Below are positions 52,173 to 63,507 of a stretch of DNA of 64,000 nucleotides, piece after piece. The stretch covers positions 186,001 to 250,000 of the forward strand of contig NW_005179283.1 of assembly GCF_000350225.1 (NCBI RefSeq), in the 5' to 3' direction. The stretch's first letter is position 1. The number at the start of each line of letters is the position of its first letter. The notes under the pieces are model-generated. The model had not been told where the DNA came from. It made no database searches and saw only the letters and a list, made by a program, of their open reading frames with translations. A program made the translations under genes and the position numbers. Source of the stretch: Chondrus crispus (Eukaryota > Rhodophyta > Florideophyceae > Gigartinales > Gigartinaceae).

Positions 52173-54743
52173 TTACCCTTTTTTCGAACTACCCGTGCTA
52201 TCGGAGCTAACCTCCTGGCTATCGACGGCCAGGTCCTCTTCCGGTAGCCGGTCGCGTGGGTCGGGACGATTCCCCCACTGCGACTCGGCGGCCTTGGCGA
52301 AGTACTCGGGTACTTCCGGGCCTTGACCTGCGGCGTCCGGTCGTCGCAGGAAATGGGGGACGAAGCGAGTCGGCTCTCCTTCGTGACCCTCCGTGGGTAG
52401 AGGGTACGGATCCTCTACCCAGTCTTGCAGGTACATTGTCGCATTTTGTACCTGTTGGGGTAACCGAGAACGGTCTCGGTACCCTCTTTCTCCTTGTCGG
52501 GGGTATCTTGTGTCCGCCTGGCGATAGGCGGGTCGATCCCGACGATCGACTTCGTTACGACGGTACCCGCCTCCACGGGGGGCGAAGCGTGCGCCCCCAC
52601 CCGTTCGGTTCGGAAAACCTTGACGCCGAGGACGGCCCTCGCCCACCGCTTGCCGGAGGAGATTGCGCGCACCGGAACGCGTCTCCATCTGGTAGCGGTA
52701 GTTCCTGTACGCCGTGAACATTCGTTGTTCCGGCGACAGGAACGGGCACGCGTACATGGCATGCCCGTACGTACGGCATAGCCAGCACACGTACGCGCTG
52801 CCGTCCGTTGAGGCGAAGGTCGCCGCGTGCCGCGCCTCCTCATCGGTGAGGAGGGGCACGCGAGGCGCTTCGCCTTTTGCGCTTCGGCTCGATATGTCGA
52901 GCTCTGCGACCCGGGGGTCCGTACCCCCTGCCACTCTTGGAGTGGCCGCGAAGGCGGTCGCGTAACTCGATGTCGTTCCGGTCGAAATCGGTGAAGGGGT
53001 TCGTGCCCCCACGGGCCCTGCTCCTTGCGTAATGAGGACAGGGTCGGCCTGCCACTCATCCTCCCCGATATGGAGGGTCGAGGCGGGCGAACTTGTCGCG
53101 GCGGACTTCGTAGTCCTGCCAGCCTTCCCTGCCGGTTTCGAATCCGGCAGAGGTGAACCGCGCCGAGCGCGGTACGTTGTACCTTCCGCCGTGGCGATAC
53201 GGCGGATGGTCGGAAGATCGGTCTTCTGACTGCCTGGCAGCCTTTGCACAGTTTCGGATACTGCGGCACGGGTTGCCGGTGCAAGTCCCCGCACGAAGTA
53301 GTGCGCGAGGGACTGTTCGGAGAAGACTGCCGTGCATCGGAACGCGGCAGTCTCGAGTCGGTCAGCAAACGTGCTTTCCGTCTCATGCCATTGCTGTCGC
53401 GCCGTAGCGACAGCGTCGTACGCTTCACCTAACACGTCGTCCGTGAGGTAGCGTTTTAAGAATTGATTCACGAGCCCCGGCCAGCTCACGTCGTCGTGGA
53501 GCTGGCCGGCGCGGAGGCCACGCATCGTATAACTCGTATACAGGCGCTCCGCGTCGCGCTCGAGGAAGTGCGCGAGGACTCGTACCGCAACACCTTCGGT
53601 CAGGTGTTGCGAGTTGAAGGTGATTCGGATATCGTTCAAGAACGGCAGCAGCTGGATCGGGTCCGTACTGTCGAAGCTGTGCATCATGGGACGGATCCCA
53701 CGACAACGTTGGATGTACTTCGCGATCCGTCCCGCGTCACCCGAGGTAACGAGCCTCGAGGTGTTATCCAAGCGGTACATACGATAGTCAGCAACGGCGC
53801 TGAACTCTTGGATCATCGTATGTACCGGCTCGAGCCCGGGTTCAGCGGGACCCAGCGTGCCGAAGGAGGTAACCGGTAGCGTACGGACGTCTACCGGACC
53901 TGGATGCTCGGCGTAACTCGCCGGCGGGTAGCCGCTCCAGCGGGGATCGACGGAGAATATCGGTTCTCCGGATCCACGGGCGGCTCCTCCACGGTCCTTT
54001 TCGTCCGCGTACGATACGCGGTCCACTTGCCGCCTACTTCCGGCGATAGGCGGCAAGGCTTGGGTCTCAGACGCGAAGTTCGCGTCTATCGGAGGACGGC
54101 TTCCTTCTGCAGTCCGACTGGTAGCGGCACCAGTCAGACGCCAACCCTCGGGGGCGGCGGCGCTCGAAGATACGGTACCACCGGGCCCTCTCGGGGGGGC
54201 ACCGGGTAGCCTTTCGGCCATGGTACGTTCCATGTCACGAGCACGCCGACGAGTGGCGTCGAGCTCAGCGGAGAGGTGCGCGAACGCACCCAATTGCTCT
54301 GCGGACGGAGAGGTTCGGTCCTTGGGTCGTCTCACCGAGGTCGGCCTCTCAGGGCGACCTTGCCCGGACGGTCCGGGCGAGGCGAAATGGGAGTCTTCGA
54401 CGAGCACGATCCGCGAGTGTAACTCGTCGATCAGTGCTCGGAGATTCTCTAAGGACTGCGTCACTCTATCGAACCTCCCTTCACACAGGGAGCGGAGTTC
54501 GGCCATACACCGAGTGTATACATGGTCCGATACATCGATCCGAAGGGAAGTACGGACTTCCTTGATGTATTCGGCTATGCGTCCGAACATCGCCGCCGCT
54601 CTTTCCTCGGAAGAACCGAGCGACGGTTCGCGGTCACGAGGACCTGCGTCGCCGTCGCCCGACGGGGCGGATGGGGACTGCACAGCGGCCGGACTCAGAT
54701 CCGCCGCTTCGGAGCGGATCGAGGGCTCAAACTCTTGGCTCAT
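52173..54743 (-). CDS. Element B gag
   Basis: 856 residues from MSQEFEPSIRSEAAD to DSTGSSKKG, with the gag capsid-type domain and the CCHC knuckle CWLCRTYGHAMYAC followed by Arg/Gly-rich sequence. It appears whole and is the best reference for the family's gag. Confidence 0.9.
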   Translation of the reverse strand: MSQEFEPSIRSEAADLSPAAVQSPSAPSGDGDAGPRDREPSLGSSEERAAAMFGRIAEYIKEVRTSLRIDVSDHVYTRCMAELRSLCEGRFDRVTQSLENLRALIDELHSRIVLVEDSHFASPGPSGQGRPERPTSVRRPKDRTSPSAEQLGAFAHLSAELDATRRRARDMERTMAERLPGAPPRGPGGTVSSSAAAPEGWRLTGAATSRTAEGSRPPIDANFASETQALPPIAGSRRQVDRVSYADEKDRGGAARGSGEPIFSVDPRWSGYPPASYAEHPGPVDVRTLPVTSFGTLGPAEPGLEPVHTMIQEFSAVADYRMYRLDNTSRLVTSGDAGRIAKYIQRCRGIRPMMHSFDSTDPIQLLPFLNDIRITFNSQHLTEGVAVRVLAHFLERDAERLYTSYTMRGLRAGQLHDDVSWPGLVNQFLKRYLTDDVLGEAYDAVATARQQWHETESTFADRLETAAFRCTAVFSEQSLAHYFVRGLAPATRAAVSETVQRLPGSQKTDLPTIRRIATAEGTTYRARRGSPLPDSKPAGKAGRTTKSAATSSPASTLHIGEDEWQADPVLITQGAGPVGARTPSPISTGTTSSYATAFAATPRVAGGTDPRVAELDISSRSAKGEAPRVPLLTDEEARHAATFASTDGSAYVCWLCRTYGHAMYACPFLSPEQRMFTAYRNYRYQMETRSGARNLLRQAVGEGRPRRQGFPNRTGGGARFAPRGGGYRRNEVDRRDRPAYRQADTRYPRQGERGYRDRSRLPQQVQNATMYLQDWVEDPYPLPTEGHEGEPTRFVPHFLRRPDAAGQGPEVPEYFAKAAESQWGNRPDPRDRLPEEDLAVDSQEVSSDSTGSSKKG

Positions 54744-54809
54744 CTCAACGCGATCGGTTCGCGGAGGGAAGCGGAAGTCTTCTCGGAGATCGGACTCCAG
54801 GGTCTTCTA

Positions 54810-54822
54810 GGTCGGGAGACCA
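54810..54822 (-). other. Element B primer-binding site
   Basis: TGGTCTCCCGACC on the minus strand, one base inside the 5' LTR, identical to elements A and C. Confidence 0.7.
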
Positions 54823-54823
54823 C

Positions 54824-55493
54824 TGTAGCATAAACACCCCCAGCGATAGGGGTGTATGCGCAGTTCGACGGAGACCCCGTCCGATCGGGAAGACGGGGGT
54901 GAAGTGGGACACCAGCTAACGGCACCGGGCAGCGGGCCCGGGTAGCGTGGTAGAGCGGGAACGGGGAGAACGCCGGTACGCGCGAGCGGTTCGACGCCTC
55001 GACGCCCCGGCGCGGTACTGGGTAACGATCCAGTATCGACGGGCGGAGGCGGAGCCGACTCCTGGGCGTACCGCGCGCGTCCTCAACCCGCGCTCGGTGC
55101 CGCTCTAAGGTAGTTAGCGAACGCTACCTTAGAATAAGCGGGCAGTCGGACCTTGACGGTCGGTGGGTGACAAGTCCGTGCTTGTCCTCCTCCACCGCCG
55201 CCGGTCCGCTCCATATTTAATGTACATAATAACCTATCATAATAGTACAGTACCGATGTACTGTAGCGACGTACTGTAGCGGTCGGTCGAAACTGTAATA
55301 CTGTCAGCCATCGGGGCTGACAGTACACGTGTGTGTGTGCGCTCTTCGGTCCCGCGCGTACACGTGTACACGTGCGCCCCCTGTACTTGGGGTTACACGT
55401 GGTGATACTGTAGAGCATCGAGCTCTACAGTAACCGATCCGATTCTGAGTTGATCTAATCTAAAATAAAGCCCCAGGGGGGGGTTATGCTACA
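54824..55493 (-). repeat. Element B 5' LTR
   Basis: Carries the same three-hairpin arrangement as element A; for example TACTGTAGAGC 55406-55416 pairs with 55422-55432. It is slightly longer than its partner because a small stretch with the GTACTGTAGCG motif is repeated near 55256-55280. Confidence 0.95.
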
Positions 55494-55557
55494 CTGGGAA
55501 CCCCGCACCTGTGCCGACGTCGACGACGCGCAGCCTGCCGAGCTCCGCGCGCTGCAT
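55494..55557 (-). pseudogene. rsmG: rsmG/gidB methyltransferase, 5' part (split by element B)
   Basis: On the minus strand it reads MQRAELGRLRVVDVGTGAGF then PG, ending in the CTGGG duplication. VVDVGTGAGFPG is the S-adenosylmethionine-binding loop of RsmG and continues directly into LVLAIVRPQWD on the far side of element B. A stop lies just upstream of the Met, so either an exon boundary or further decay occurs there. The N-terminal third of the enzyme is not recognised to the right. Confidence 0.75.
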
Positions 55558-55990
55558 TCACCTCTGCACATCACTTCCGCGAACAGCCGTTACAGCATTG
55601 GGTGTGACTGTACACGTCTGCGAACAGCCGTGCGGACAGCACCACCCCGTTCCCCTCATAAAGAGAAGTGAACACGTGTACTTTACAGAAAAGTGAACAC
55701 GTGTAACGAGCCGTCCCCATTTTTCTTGCTACACCTAGACAAACGTCTAGGAACTAGATTTTTTCTTGCTACACCTAGACTAACGTCTAGGACCACGTAT
55801 CATACGTACCATACGTGCCATATGTGTGTGCCCGCACATAACGATGATAATAAAGTTGGTGGTGCCAGAAAGAGTCCGATGCCTCCGACCACTGTTGGGG
55901 CGGAGGCGACGGCGGCTTTATTTGGTTCTGACTACGAGCCGCCCTATTGGCAGTGCCCTATTGGGGTGCTGCCTTATCTAGGTGAGACCG
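55558..55990. other. Short repeats between the rsmG remnant and the copia fossil
   Basis: Two copies of AAGTGAACACGTGTA (about 55668 and 55691). Two 33-base units 40 bases apart (55721-55753 and 55761-55793), each holding a perfect hairpin CCTAGAC-4-GTCTAGG. Then a CATACGT-rich run. The left end of the copia element must lie in or near this stretch but is not resolved. Confidence 0.6.
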
Positions 55991-58900
55991 CAGAGGTTCA
56001 GACAGGCCGAGCGTCCTTCTGGGTTCCGGGTGGAACCACACTCCCCCCGACGCGAGGTCTGCTCTGTGTGGGGGGTTGTATTTGGATGCTTTGTTTGTGT
56101 TTTGTATATAGCATCGTTTTGAGCGGTTTAGTGAATATGTCCGCTTTTTGCTCTTCTGTGGGTATGCGTGTTACCTTGATTTTGCCTGTTTGCACTGTTT
56201 CATGGAGGAAATGATATCGTATGTCTATATATTTGCGGCGTCGTGTGGCTCCTGTGTTTTTGACCATCTGTGCTGACGCTGTATTGTCTATGTACAGTGT
56301 GGGTTGGATTGTGTGTGTTGAGGGTGGTTTCTTTTAGCATATTAGTGAGCCAAAGTGTCAGCGTGGTTGTTTCTGCCGCTGCTATATATTCGGCTTCACA
56401 CGTGCTCTTCGCACCAATGGGTTGTTGACGTGCAAGCCATTGAACTGGGGAGCCATTGAGAAGTGTGGCCATTCCTGATATTGATTTGCGCGTGGTTTCG
56501 TCGTTGGCAAAATCTGCATCTGAATAGGCTTGAATGGTGACGTTGTGGCGGTTGCCTCTGGGCATGAGTATGCCTTGAGTCCTCGTGGTGTGGATGTATT
56601 GTGCGAGTCTCTGGAGGAGTTTCCAGTGTCGTTGCGTCGGTGCCTTTAGGGCTCGTGCGAGGGTGGTGGCTGCTTACGCGATATCCCGTCTTGTACTGTC
56701 GGCGATGCACCGATTTTCTCCGACTGCTTTGCCGTATATTACCGCTATGTCTTCGCGTGTGGTGTCTGTGGGGGTTGGTGGGTCGCCGTTGACACCGTCC
56801 AGGAACGGTGTGCTTTTGGGGTTGCATTGGGTCTGCGTGAGCATCTTCACGACACTGTCGACATGCTGCGGTTGGGCGAGGTGTATGCCGGCTTATGAGT
56901 ACTGTATGGTCCACTTCAAATATTTGTCGGGTCGTCCAAGCCGTTTGACCTTGTATTTAGCTTTGAGCACGTTTTATAGGTCGTCGATCAGGGTGCGGTG
57001 CGTGGCGACGGGTAGGAAATCGTCCATGCTGATGCCTACGAGGATGGTGTTTCCTTTGTCTTTTTTCATGAACAGCGATGTGTCCGACCGCAGCTGGACG
57101 TACCCGTGTTTTTTGAGGTGGTATGCAGTTCTGTGCTGTATAAGTTGGATGCTGCTGGCGTGCCATATACATTTCCCTTGAGTTCGCCGTGACGGGTTTT
57201 GTGTTTGTATGCACGGTCCAAGCGTGCGGGTTGCCGCACGAAAACCTTTTTGTTGTGTCTGTAGTTTTCGTGGAGGTAGGCGCCTGCTATGTCAAAATGC
57301 TCAACGACTATGTTCATGGATGCTGCAATCGCAAATAGGGATCGGATCGTGGTACGATCTGCCATATACGTGGCTGTCCGATCTGGGTCGTAGTGTATGT
57401 GCGGACGCATGAGGTCTCCGCGGATGGAACATCTCGCTTTGCGTGTGACGTTGCCCGGTGTGTTGTTGTGTTTGTATCGGTACGTCATCGTTGTTGGGAG
57501 AATGTTTTTCGGTCGCCGGGGGGTGGTGTGAATGTCCAGTCGATGGCGGACATTTTGTCGAGTAGATCGAGCTCGTCATCGTGTGCCCGTTTCCATTTGT
57601 GTGCGTCCGGGAATTTTCTTGCTTTCCGGGTCGTCTTGGGGGCGAGCGTGGTGTGGTCGATCTTGGTGGGAATCGTTCGTGCATTTTTTTGCGATTGGGT
57701 TTCTTGTGTGCGCTGTATACGACATTCAATGTCGTATACAGTGCACACACAGCAATTTGCTGGTCATGCACGGGTCCCGTTGGCGTTGGTATGGCTTGAA
57801 GTCGCTCGCTCGGATTCTTGTGTATCGCCTTGTCTGGATGATTTGGACACATATGTGTGTCTCACTGAGTCCACACATGTACCTGCCTTGTTCTGCTTTT
57901 TTGTGGAGTTTGGGGGGGTGAGGCTTTAGGATGGGAGTAAATCCGAGCTGTCCGAATGTCAGCACTTTTGCGAGTTTGGGTTTGGCGTTGTACCTCTCCG
58001 TATGTGGTATGCTTTGGATTGTGTGGTGGTATGTGCTGTTACATTTGAATACTGCATCATGCAACGCATCCTGCCAGTGCACAGCGTGGAGTTCGCTGTT
58101 TGACAGTGTGGCTCTGACTTTGCCCGTGAGTGTGCGATTTATGCGCCCTGCCAGAGCGTTTTCATGCGGGGTGTAGGTGGTGTAGCATAAACACCCCCAG
58201 ACGACTGAGGGTGTATGCGCAGTCCGACGTAGACCCCGTTCGAACGGAAAGACGGGCGAAGCATCAGCTAACGAGGCAGGGAAGCGGGCCCTAGTAGCGG
58301 TGTGGTAGAGCGGGACGGTCGGGGACGAGCGTACGCGCGGGCCGATCTACATCTCGACGCCCCGGAGCAACGCTGGGGAACCTACCAGCGCTGGCGGGCG
58401 GAGGCGGATCTAGGATCGCTCGCTCACGCGTGTGTCCCCTACCCGCTCGCTTCGTCCTAACGGGCGCGAAGGCAAAGGCGCGTGGTTAGAATAAGCTGAG
58501 TGTACTGACCTTGGCGGTCGGTTGAGGACAAGTCCCTGCTTGTCCCCCTCCTGCCGCCGTCGGTCCGCTCCCTATTTAATATACAAAACAATCTATCATA
58601 CCACTACAGTACCGAGGTACTGTAGTGGGCTACTGTAGTGCAGGTCGGCCTGCACTGTAATACTATCAGCTATGTCGAGGCTGACAGTACACGTATTACC
58701 CGTGCTGCGTGCGCGCTTCGTTCGCGCGTGGTACACGTGTGCACGTGCATGCGCGTGTCCCTTGTCCCCGTGGTGTACACGTGGACACGCGCGGTTGTAC
58801 TGTAGAGCGTCGAGCTCTAAAGTATGGGATCCCGTTGTTGATCTAATCTAACTAAAAAAAAACCCCGGAGGGGGTTATACTACAGGGGGTTGTGGCGCGG

Positions 58901-60241
58901 TAGATGATGTCCCTGCGACGCAGTTGCTCTTGGACTTGTTTGGCCAGGTATTCCTTGGCGTTGTCAGTCACTATTAGTTGGGGTTGTTGGCCGGTGGATG
59001 CTGCTACGTGGTCGATGGCGTTGATTATTGTCGTGGGAACCTGCGATCTATTGTTGATGCAGTATACCCATATGTACCGTGTGCGCGTGTCTATTACAGT
59101 GATGAAATAGTTGGCGTTTTGGTTCGACGTGGGTATTATTGGACCGCATACGTCTGAGGATAGGCTTTGGCCTTTGCCGGCCTTGTGCTCTGTCCTGCGG
59201 TGGGGTCTGGTGGCCGTTTTTTCATCGATGCATCCACTACATGTCATTGTGGTGCTTGTGTTGTGGAGCCCGTGGGGAATGCCTGGGAGCAGTTGGTGTT
59301 TTGACATCAGAGCTATGGTTTTGGGGTTGGCATGATTTAATTTGAGATGCCATTCATGCCTTTGTTGCTGCGCTGGGGTGTGTCTGCTTGTTCCGGTTTG
59401 TGGTGCTTTGGCGTTCCGCAGGTTCGACGTGTCGTTTCGCGTTGTGTTGAGCGTGAGTTCGTCGTTGGCGCGTGGTGCGGTCTGCGGTGCTTGTTTGGGT
59501 GTGGGCTGCTTGCGTCCAGGACGTGGTTTCGTGGATTGGGTTTTACGGTGGTACGTGCGCGCTCTTTTGGCCGTGGCATCCGGGGTGAGGCGGTATTGCC
59601 CGTTGTGGAAGCGTGCTGTGATTTTTGGTGTTGGCAGCTTGATCGGGTCGTGGAGCGTGGATTTGTTTCTTGAGAACGTGACTTGTCCATGTGCGGTCAG
59701 ATCATGGACTGAGAGAGGGTTTTCTTGAATTTCCGGTGTGTGTACCGCCAGTATCGTGATTCGATTATTCTTCTGTTCGATGGTGATGTTTCCCTTGTGC
59801 GTGATAGGGGCACGGTGGCCGGTGGCAGTGGTGGTTAGTGTTCCGGTGCTGGGTCTCATACGTGCGTGGGGTGTGGCGGTATGGATAGGGTTTGCACCGG
59901 AGTCTAGTATGTAACTGTTCTTACCGTCGGACGTGTCGCCGGTGTAAGGCATGTGGGTCTGGAGGGCTTTCAACCTGGCTTGCAACTCGTGCAGAGGGTC
60001 AGGTGCTTCGTCTGTGTCGCTGGCGCCGGTGTGCGCTGCGTTACCGTGGGTTGGTGCGCGTTTGTATAGTTGTCTACTCGCGTAACAATTCTCAGTGGCG
60101 TGTGAGACGCTGCCGTGGATGTTGCACCACGTCCCGTGGTATCCTGCAGCGTTCTGGTATTTTGGTTTGCCTGTGTGTGTGCGTCTGGTGTATGGACTTT
60201 GTGTGGTTTTGCGTGGTGCTGCCTGTGTGATTTGAGTTGGG
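55991..60241 (-). mobile_element. Ty1/copia LTR retrotransposon fossil, interrupted
   Basis: Running right to left: gag end with zinc knuckle (WCNIHGSVSHATENC) near 60080-60130, protease (YILDSGANPIHT) near 59890-59930, pre-integrase and integrase (HEWHLKLNHANP, LSSDVCGPI, IVTDNAKEYL), reverse transcriptase (FDIAGAYLHENY) near 57260, and RNase H with the end signature near 56110-56560 (SDADFANDETTRKS, ADIFTKPLK). Integrase before reverse transcriptase marks it as copia. Heavily decayed, with many breaks. It is interrupted by a solo LTR and, at its right, by element C; its own LTRs are not identified. Confidence 0.85.
58181..58884 (-). repeat. Solo gypsy-family LTR inside the copia integrase region
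   Basis: 704 bases from TGTAGCATAA to TTATACTACA, related to the LTRs of elements A-C and lacking internal sequence. Copia integrase coding lies on both sides. Flanks GGTGG and GGGGG could be a 5-bp duplication with one difference. It contains the LTR hairpin series, with some arm changes. Confidence 0.85.
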
Positions 60242-60860
60242 TGTAGTATAACTACGAAAGAATTAGATTAGAAATTGGATCCGGCTCTGTAAGGCATGAA
60301 TCTTACAGACAGCCGGTACCACACGTGTACGGGGGCACGCGCCCCCACGTGTACTATACGTGTACGACACGAATACAGTCAGCCCCGTCGGCTGACAGTG
60401 CCGACTACAGTAGTGCCCCATAGTACAGTACGTACTGTACTAAGTTACGATAGACTAATTGTACATTAAATGACGGAGCGGACCGGCGGCGGCGAAGGGG
60501 ACAAGCACGGACTTGTCCACGACCGACCGCCTAGGTCTGACTTCCAGCTTATCCTAAGGAAGCTTCCGTTAGCTACCTTAAGGCGAGACCGAGCGCGGGT
60601 AGAGGACGCGCGAGCACGCGAGCGAGCCTAGATCCACCTCCGCCCGTCAGCGCTGGAACGTAACCCAGCGCTGCTCCGGGGCGTCGAGGCGTAGATCGGC
60701 CCGCGCGTGTGCGCGTCCTCCCCCCGATCCCGCTCTACCACGCTACCCGGGCCCGTGCTCCGGTTCCGTTAGCTGGTCCGACTTCCCCCGTCTTCTCGTA
60801 CGTACGGGTCTTCCAGGACTAATCATACACCCCTATCCGTTTAGGGGTGTTTATGCTACA
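60242..60860 (+). repeat. Element C 5' LTR
   Basis: Hairpins occupy the same order as in A and B but with different arm sequences: CCGGCTCTGTAAG 60281-60293 with 60302-60316 (two-base bulge), the CAGTCAGCC pair at 60376-60398, and the 20-base palindrome AGTACAGTACGTACTGTACT at 60422-60441. Confidence 0.92.
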
Positions 60861-60936
60861 GTGGTCTCCCGACCTAGAAGACCCCGAGATCTTTCCGAGA
60901 AGACTTTCTTTTTCCTCCGCGTCCGTACGCGTCGAG

Positions 60937-63507
60937 ATGAGTCAAGAATACGCCCCCTCGATCCGCTCCGAACCGGCGGATCCGAGGGCGGCCGCTATGC
61001 ACGCCCCATCACCGCCGTTCGGCGACGGCGACGCTGGTCTCCGAGACCGCGAACCGTCGCCCGAGTCCCCCGAAGGACAAGCGGCGGCGATGTTCGACCG
61101 CATCGCAGACTACATCGAGGAAGTCCGTACTTCCCTCCGCATCGACGTTACGGACGCCGTCTATTCGCGCTGCATGGACGAGCTCCGATCCATCCGCGAG
61201 GGGAGGTTCGACCGCGTCACCCAGTCGCTGGAGAATCTCCGAGCACTGGTCGACCAGTTGCAATCGCGACTGGTGCTCGTCGAAGACTCGCGTCCCGAGA
61301 ACCCCGCTACGTATGGGGAAGGTCGTCCCGCGAGGCCGACCTCATCGAGACGTCCTGACGCTCGTCAACCCCCCTCGGCGGAGCAACTTGGTGCCTTCGC
61401 GCACCTCACCGCTGAGCTGGAGTCCACGCGGCAGCGTGCCCGTGACTTGGAACGTACCATGGCCGCAAGGCTGCCCGGTGCCCCCACGAGAGGGCCCGGT
61501 GGTACTGTACCTCCGGACGCTGCCGCCCCGCAAGGATGGCGCCCAACTGTGGCCGATTCCAGTCGAGACGCAGGAGAAAGACGACCTCCGATGGACGCCA
61601 ACGTCGCGTCCGAGTCCTAAGCTCTGCTACATGTCCCCGGAAACATGTGGCAGACGGGACGGGTGCCGTATCGTAACGACCCGGACCGTGAAGTAGCCGC
61701 TCGCGGATCCGGAGAACGCATGTTCTCCGTCGATCCCCGCTGGGGCGGCTACCCGCCGGTGGACCACACCGCGCGACCCGGACCGGTAGACGTCCGTACG
61801 CTACCCGTTACCCCGTTCGGCACGCTGGGTCCCGCTGAACCCGGACTCGAGCCGGTACATACGATGATCCAAGAGTTCAGCGCCGTCGCTGACTATCGTA
61901 TGTACCGCTTGGATAACACCTCGAGGATCGTTACCTCGGGTGATGCGGGACGGATCGCGAAATACGTACAACGCTGTCGTGGGATCCGTCCCACGATGCC
62001 TAGCTTCGACGGTACGGACCCGATCCAGCTGCTGCCGTTCTTGAAGAATATCCGAATCACCTTCAACTCGCAACACCTGACGGAAGGTGTTGCGGTACGA
62101 GTTCTCGCGCACTTCTTAGAGCGCGACGCGGAGCGCCTGTATACGAGTTATACGATGCGTAGCCTCCGCGCCGGCCAGCTCCACGACGACGTGAGCTGGC
62201 CGGGGCTCGTAAATCAACTCTTGAAACGCTACCTCACGGACGACGTGTTAGGTGAAGCGTACGACGCTGTCGCTACGGCGCGACAGAAACCCCACGAAAC
62301 GGAGAGCACCTTTGCCGACCGGTTAGAAACTGCCGCGTTCCGATGCACGGCAGTGTTCTCCGAACAATCCCTCGCGCACTACTTCGTGCGGGGACTCGCA
62401 CCTGCGACCCGTGCCGCAGTTTCCGAGACCGTTCAGCGGCTGCCAAGCAGCCAGAAGACCGATCTACCGACTATCCGCCGCATCGCCACGGCGGAAGGGA
62501 CTACGTACCGCGCCCGGCGCGGGTTACCCCTGCCGGACCCGAAACCGGCAGGGAAGGCTGGCAGGACTACGAAGTCCGCCGCAACAAGTTCGCCCGCTTC
62601 TACCCTCCATGTCGGGGAGGATGAGTGGCAGGCTGACCCTGTCCTCATTACGCAAGGAACGGGGCCCGTGGGAGGACGACCTCCCACGCCGATGTCGACC
62701 GGAACGACATCCATTTACGCGACCGCCTTCGCGCACACTCCAAGAGTGGCAAGGGGTACGGACCCCCGGGTCGCAGAGCTCGACATCTCCAATCGAGAAG
62801 CAGGAGCCGAAGCCCCTCGCGTACCCCTCCTCACCGATGAGGAGGCGCGTCACGCGGCGACCTTCGCCTCAACGGATGGCAGCGCGTACGTGTGCTGGCT
62901 GTGCCGTACGTACGGGCACGCCATGTACGCCTGCCCGTTCCTGTCGCCGGAACAACGTATGTTCACGGCGTACAGGAACTACCGATACCAGATGGAGACG
63001 CGCCCCGGTGCGCGTAACCTCCTCCGGCAGTCGGTCGGCGAGGGCCGTCCCCCGCGTCAAGGTTTCTCGAATCGTTCGGGTGGGGGCGCACGCTTCGTCC
63101 CACGTGGAGGTGGGTATCGCCGTAACGAACTCGATCGTCGTGATCGACCCGATTACCGCCAGGCGGACACAAGGTATCCCCGTCAAGGAAGGGGAGGTGA
63201 CCAGGACCGTTCTCGGTTACCTCAACAGGTACAGAATGCGATCATGTACTTGCAAGATTGGGTAGAGGGTCCGCATCCCCTACCCGAGGAGGGTCACGAA
63301 GGAGAACCGGTTCTCCCTGTCCCCCATATCCTGCGACGTCCGGACGTCGCAGGTCAAGGTCTAGAAGTACCCGAATACTTCGCCGGTAACGTGGTGCCGC
63401 AGTGGGTGAGACGTCCCGACCCACGGGACCGAGGAGCGGGAGAAGACATGGCCGCCGATAGCCAGGAAGGTAGCTCCGATAGCACCGGTAGTTCGAAAAA
63501 AGGGTAA
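60937..63507 (+). CDS. Element C gag region
   Basis: Starts MSQEYAPSIRSEPADP and ends DSTGSSKKG. Contains the capsid-type domain (LAHFLERDAERLYTSYTM) and CCHC knuckle (CWLCRTYGHAMYAC). Close to gag of A and B. Fossil, about one break. Confidence 0.87.

Larger units (their letters stand above)
40653..55493 (-). mobile_element. Element B: Ty3/gypsy chromovirus-type LTR retrotransposon with antisense extra gene
   Basis: A 14.8-kb insertion flanked on both sides by CTGGG (40648-40652 and 55494-55498), a perfect 5-bp duplication. Running right to left: 5' LTR 54824-55493, primer-binding site 54810-54822, gag, pol, a 6.2-kb 3' region with an antisense gene, and 3' LTR 40653-41309. The LTRs differ at roughly 16 places plus a short length difference (by eye), so B is older than A. 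Same family as A and C. Fossil with a few breaks. Confidence 0.92.
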
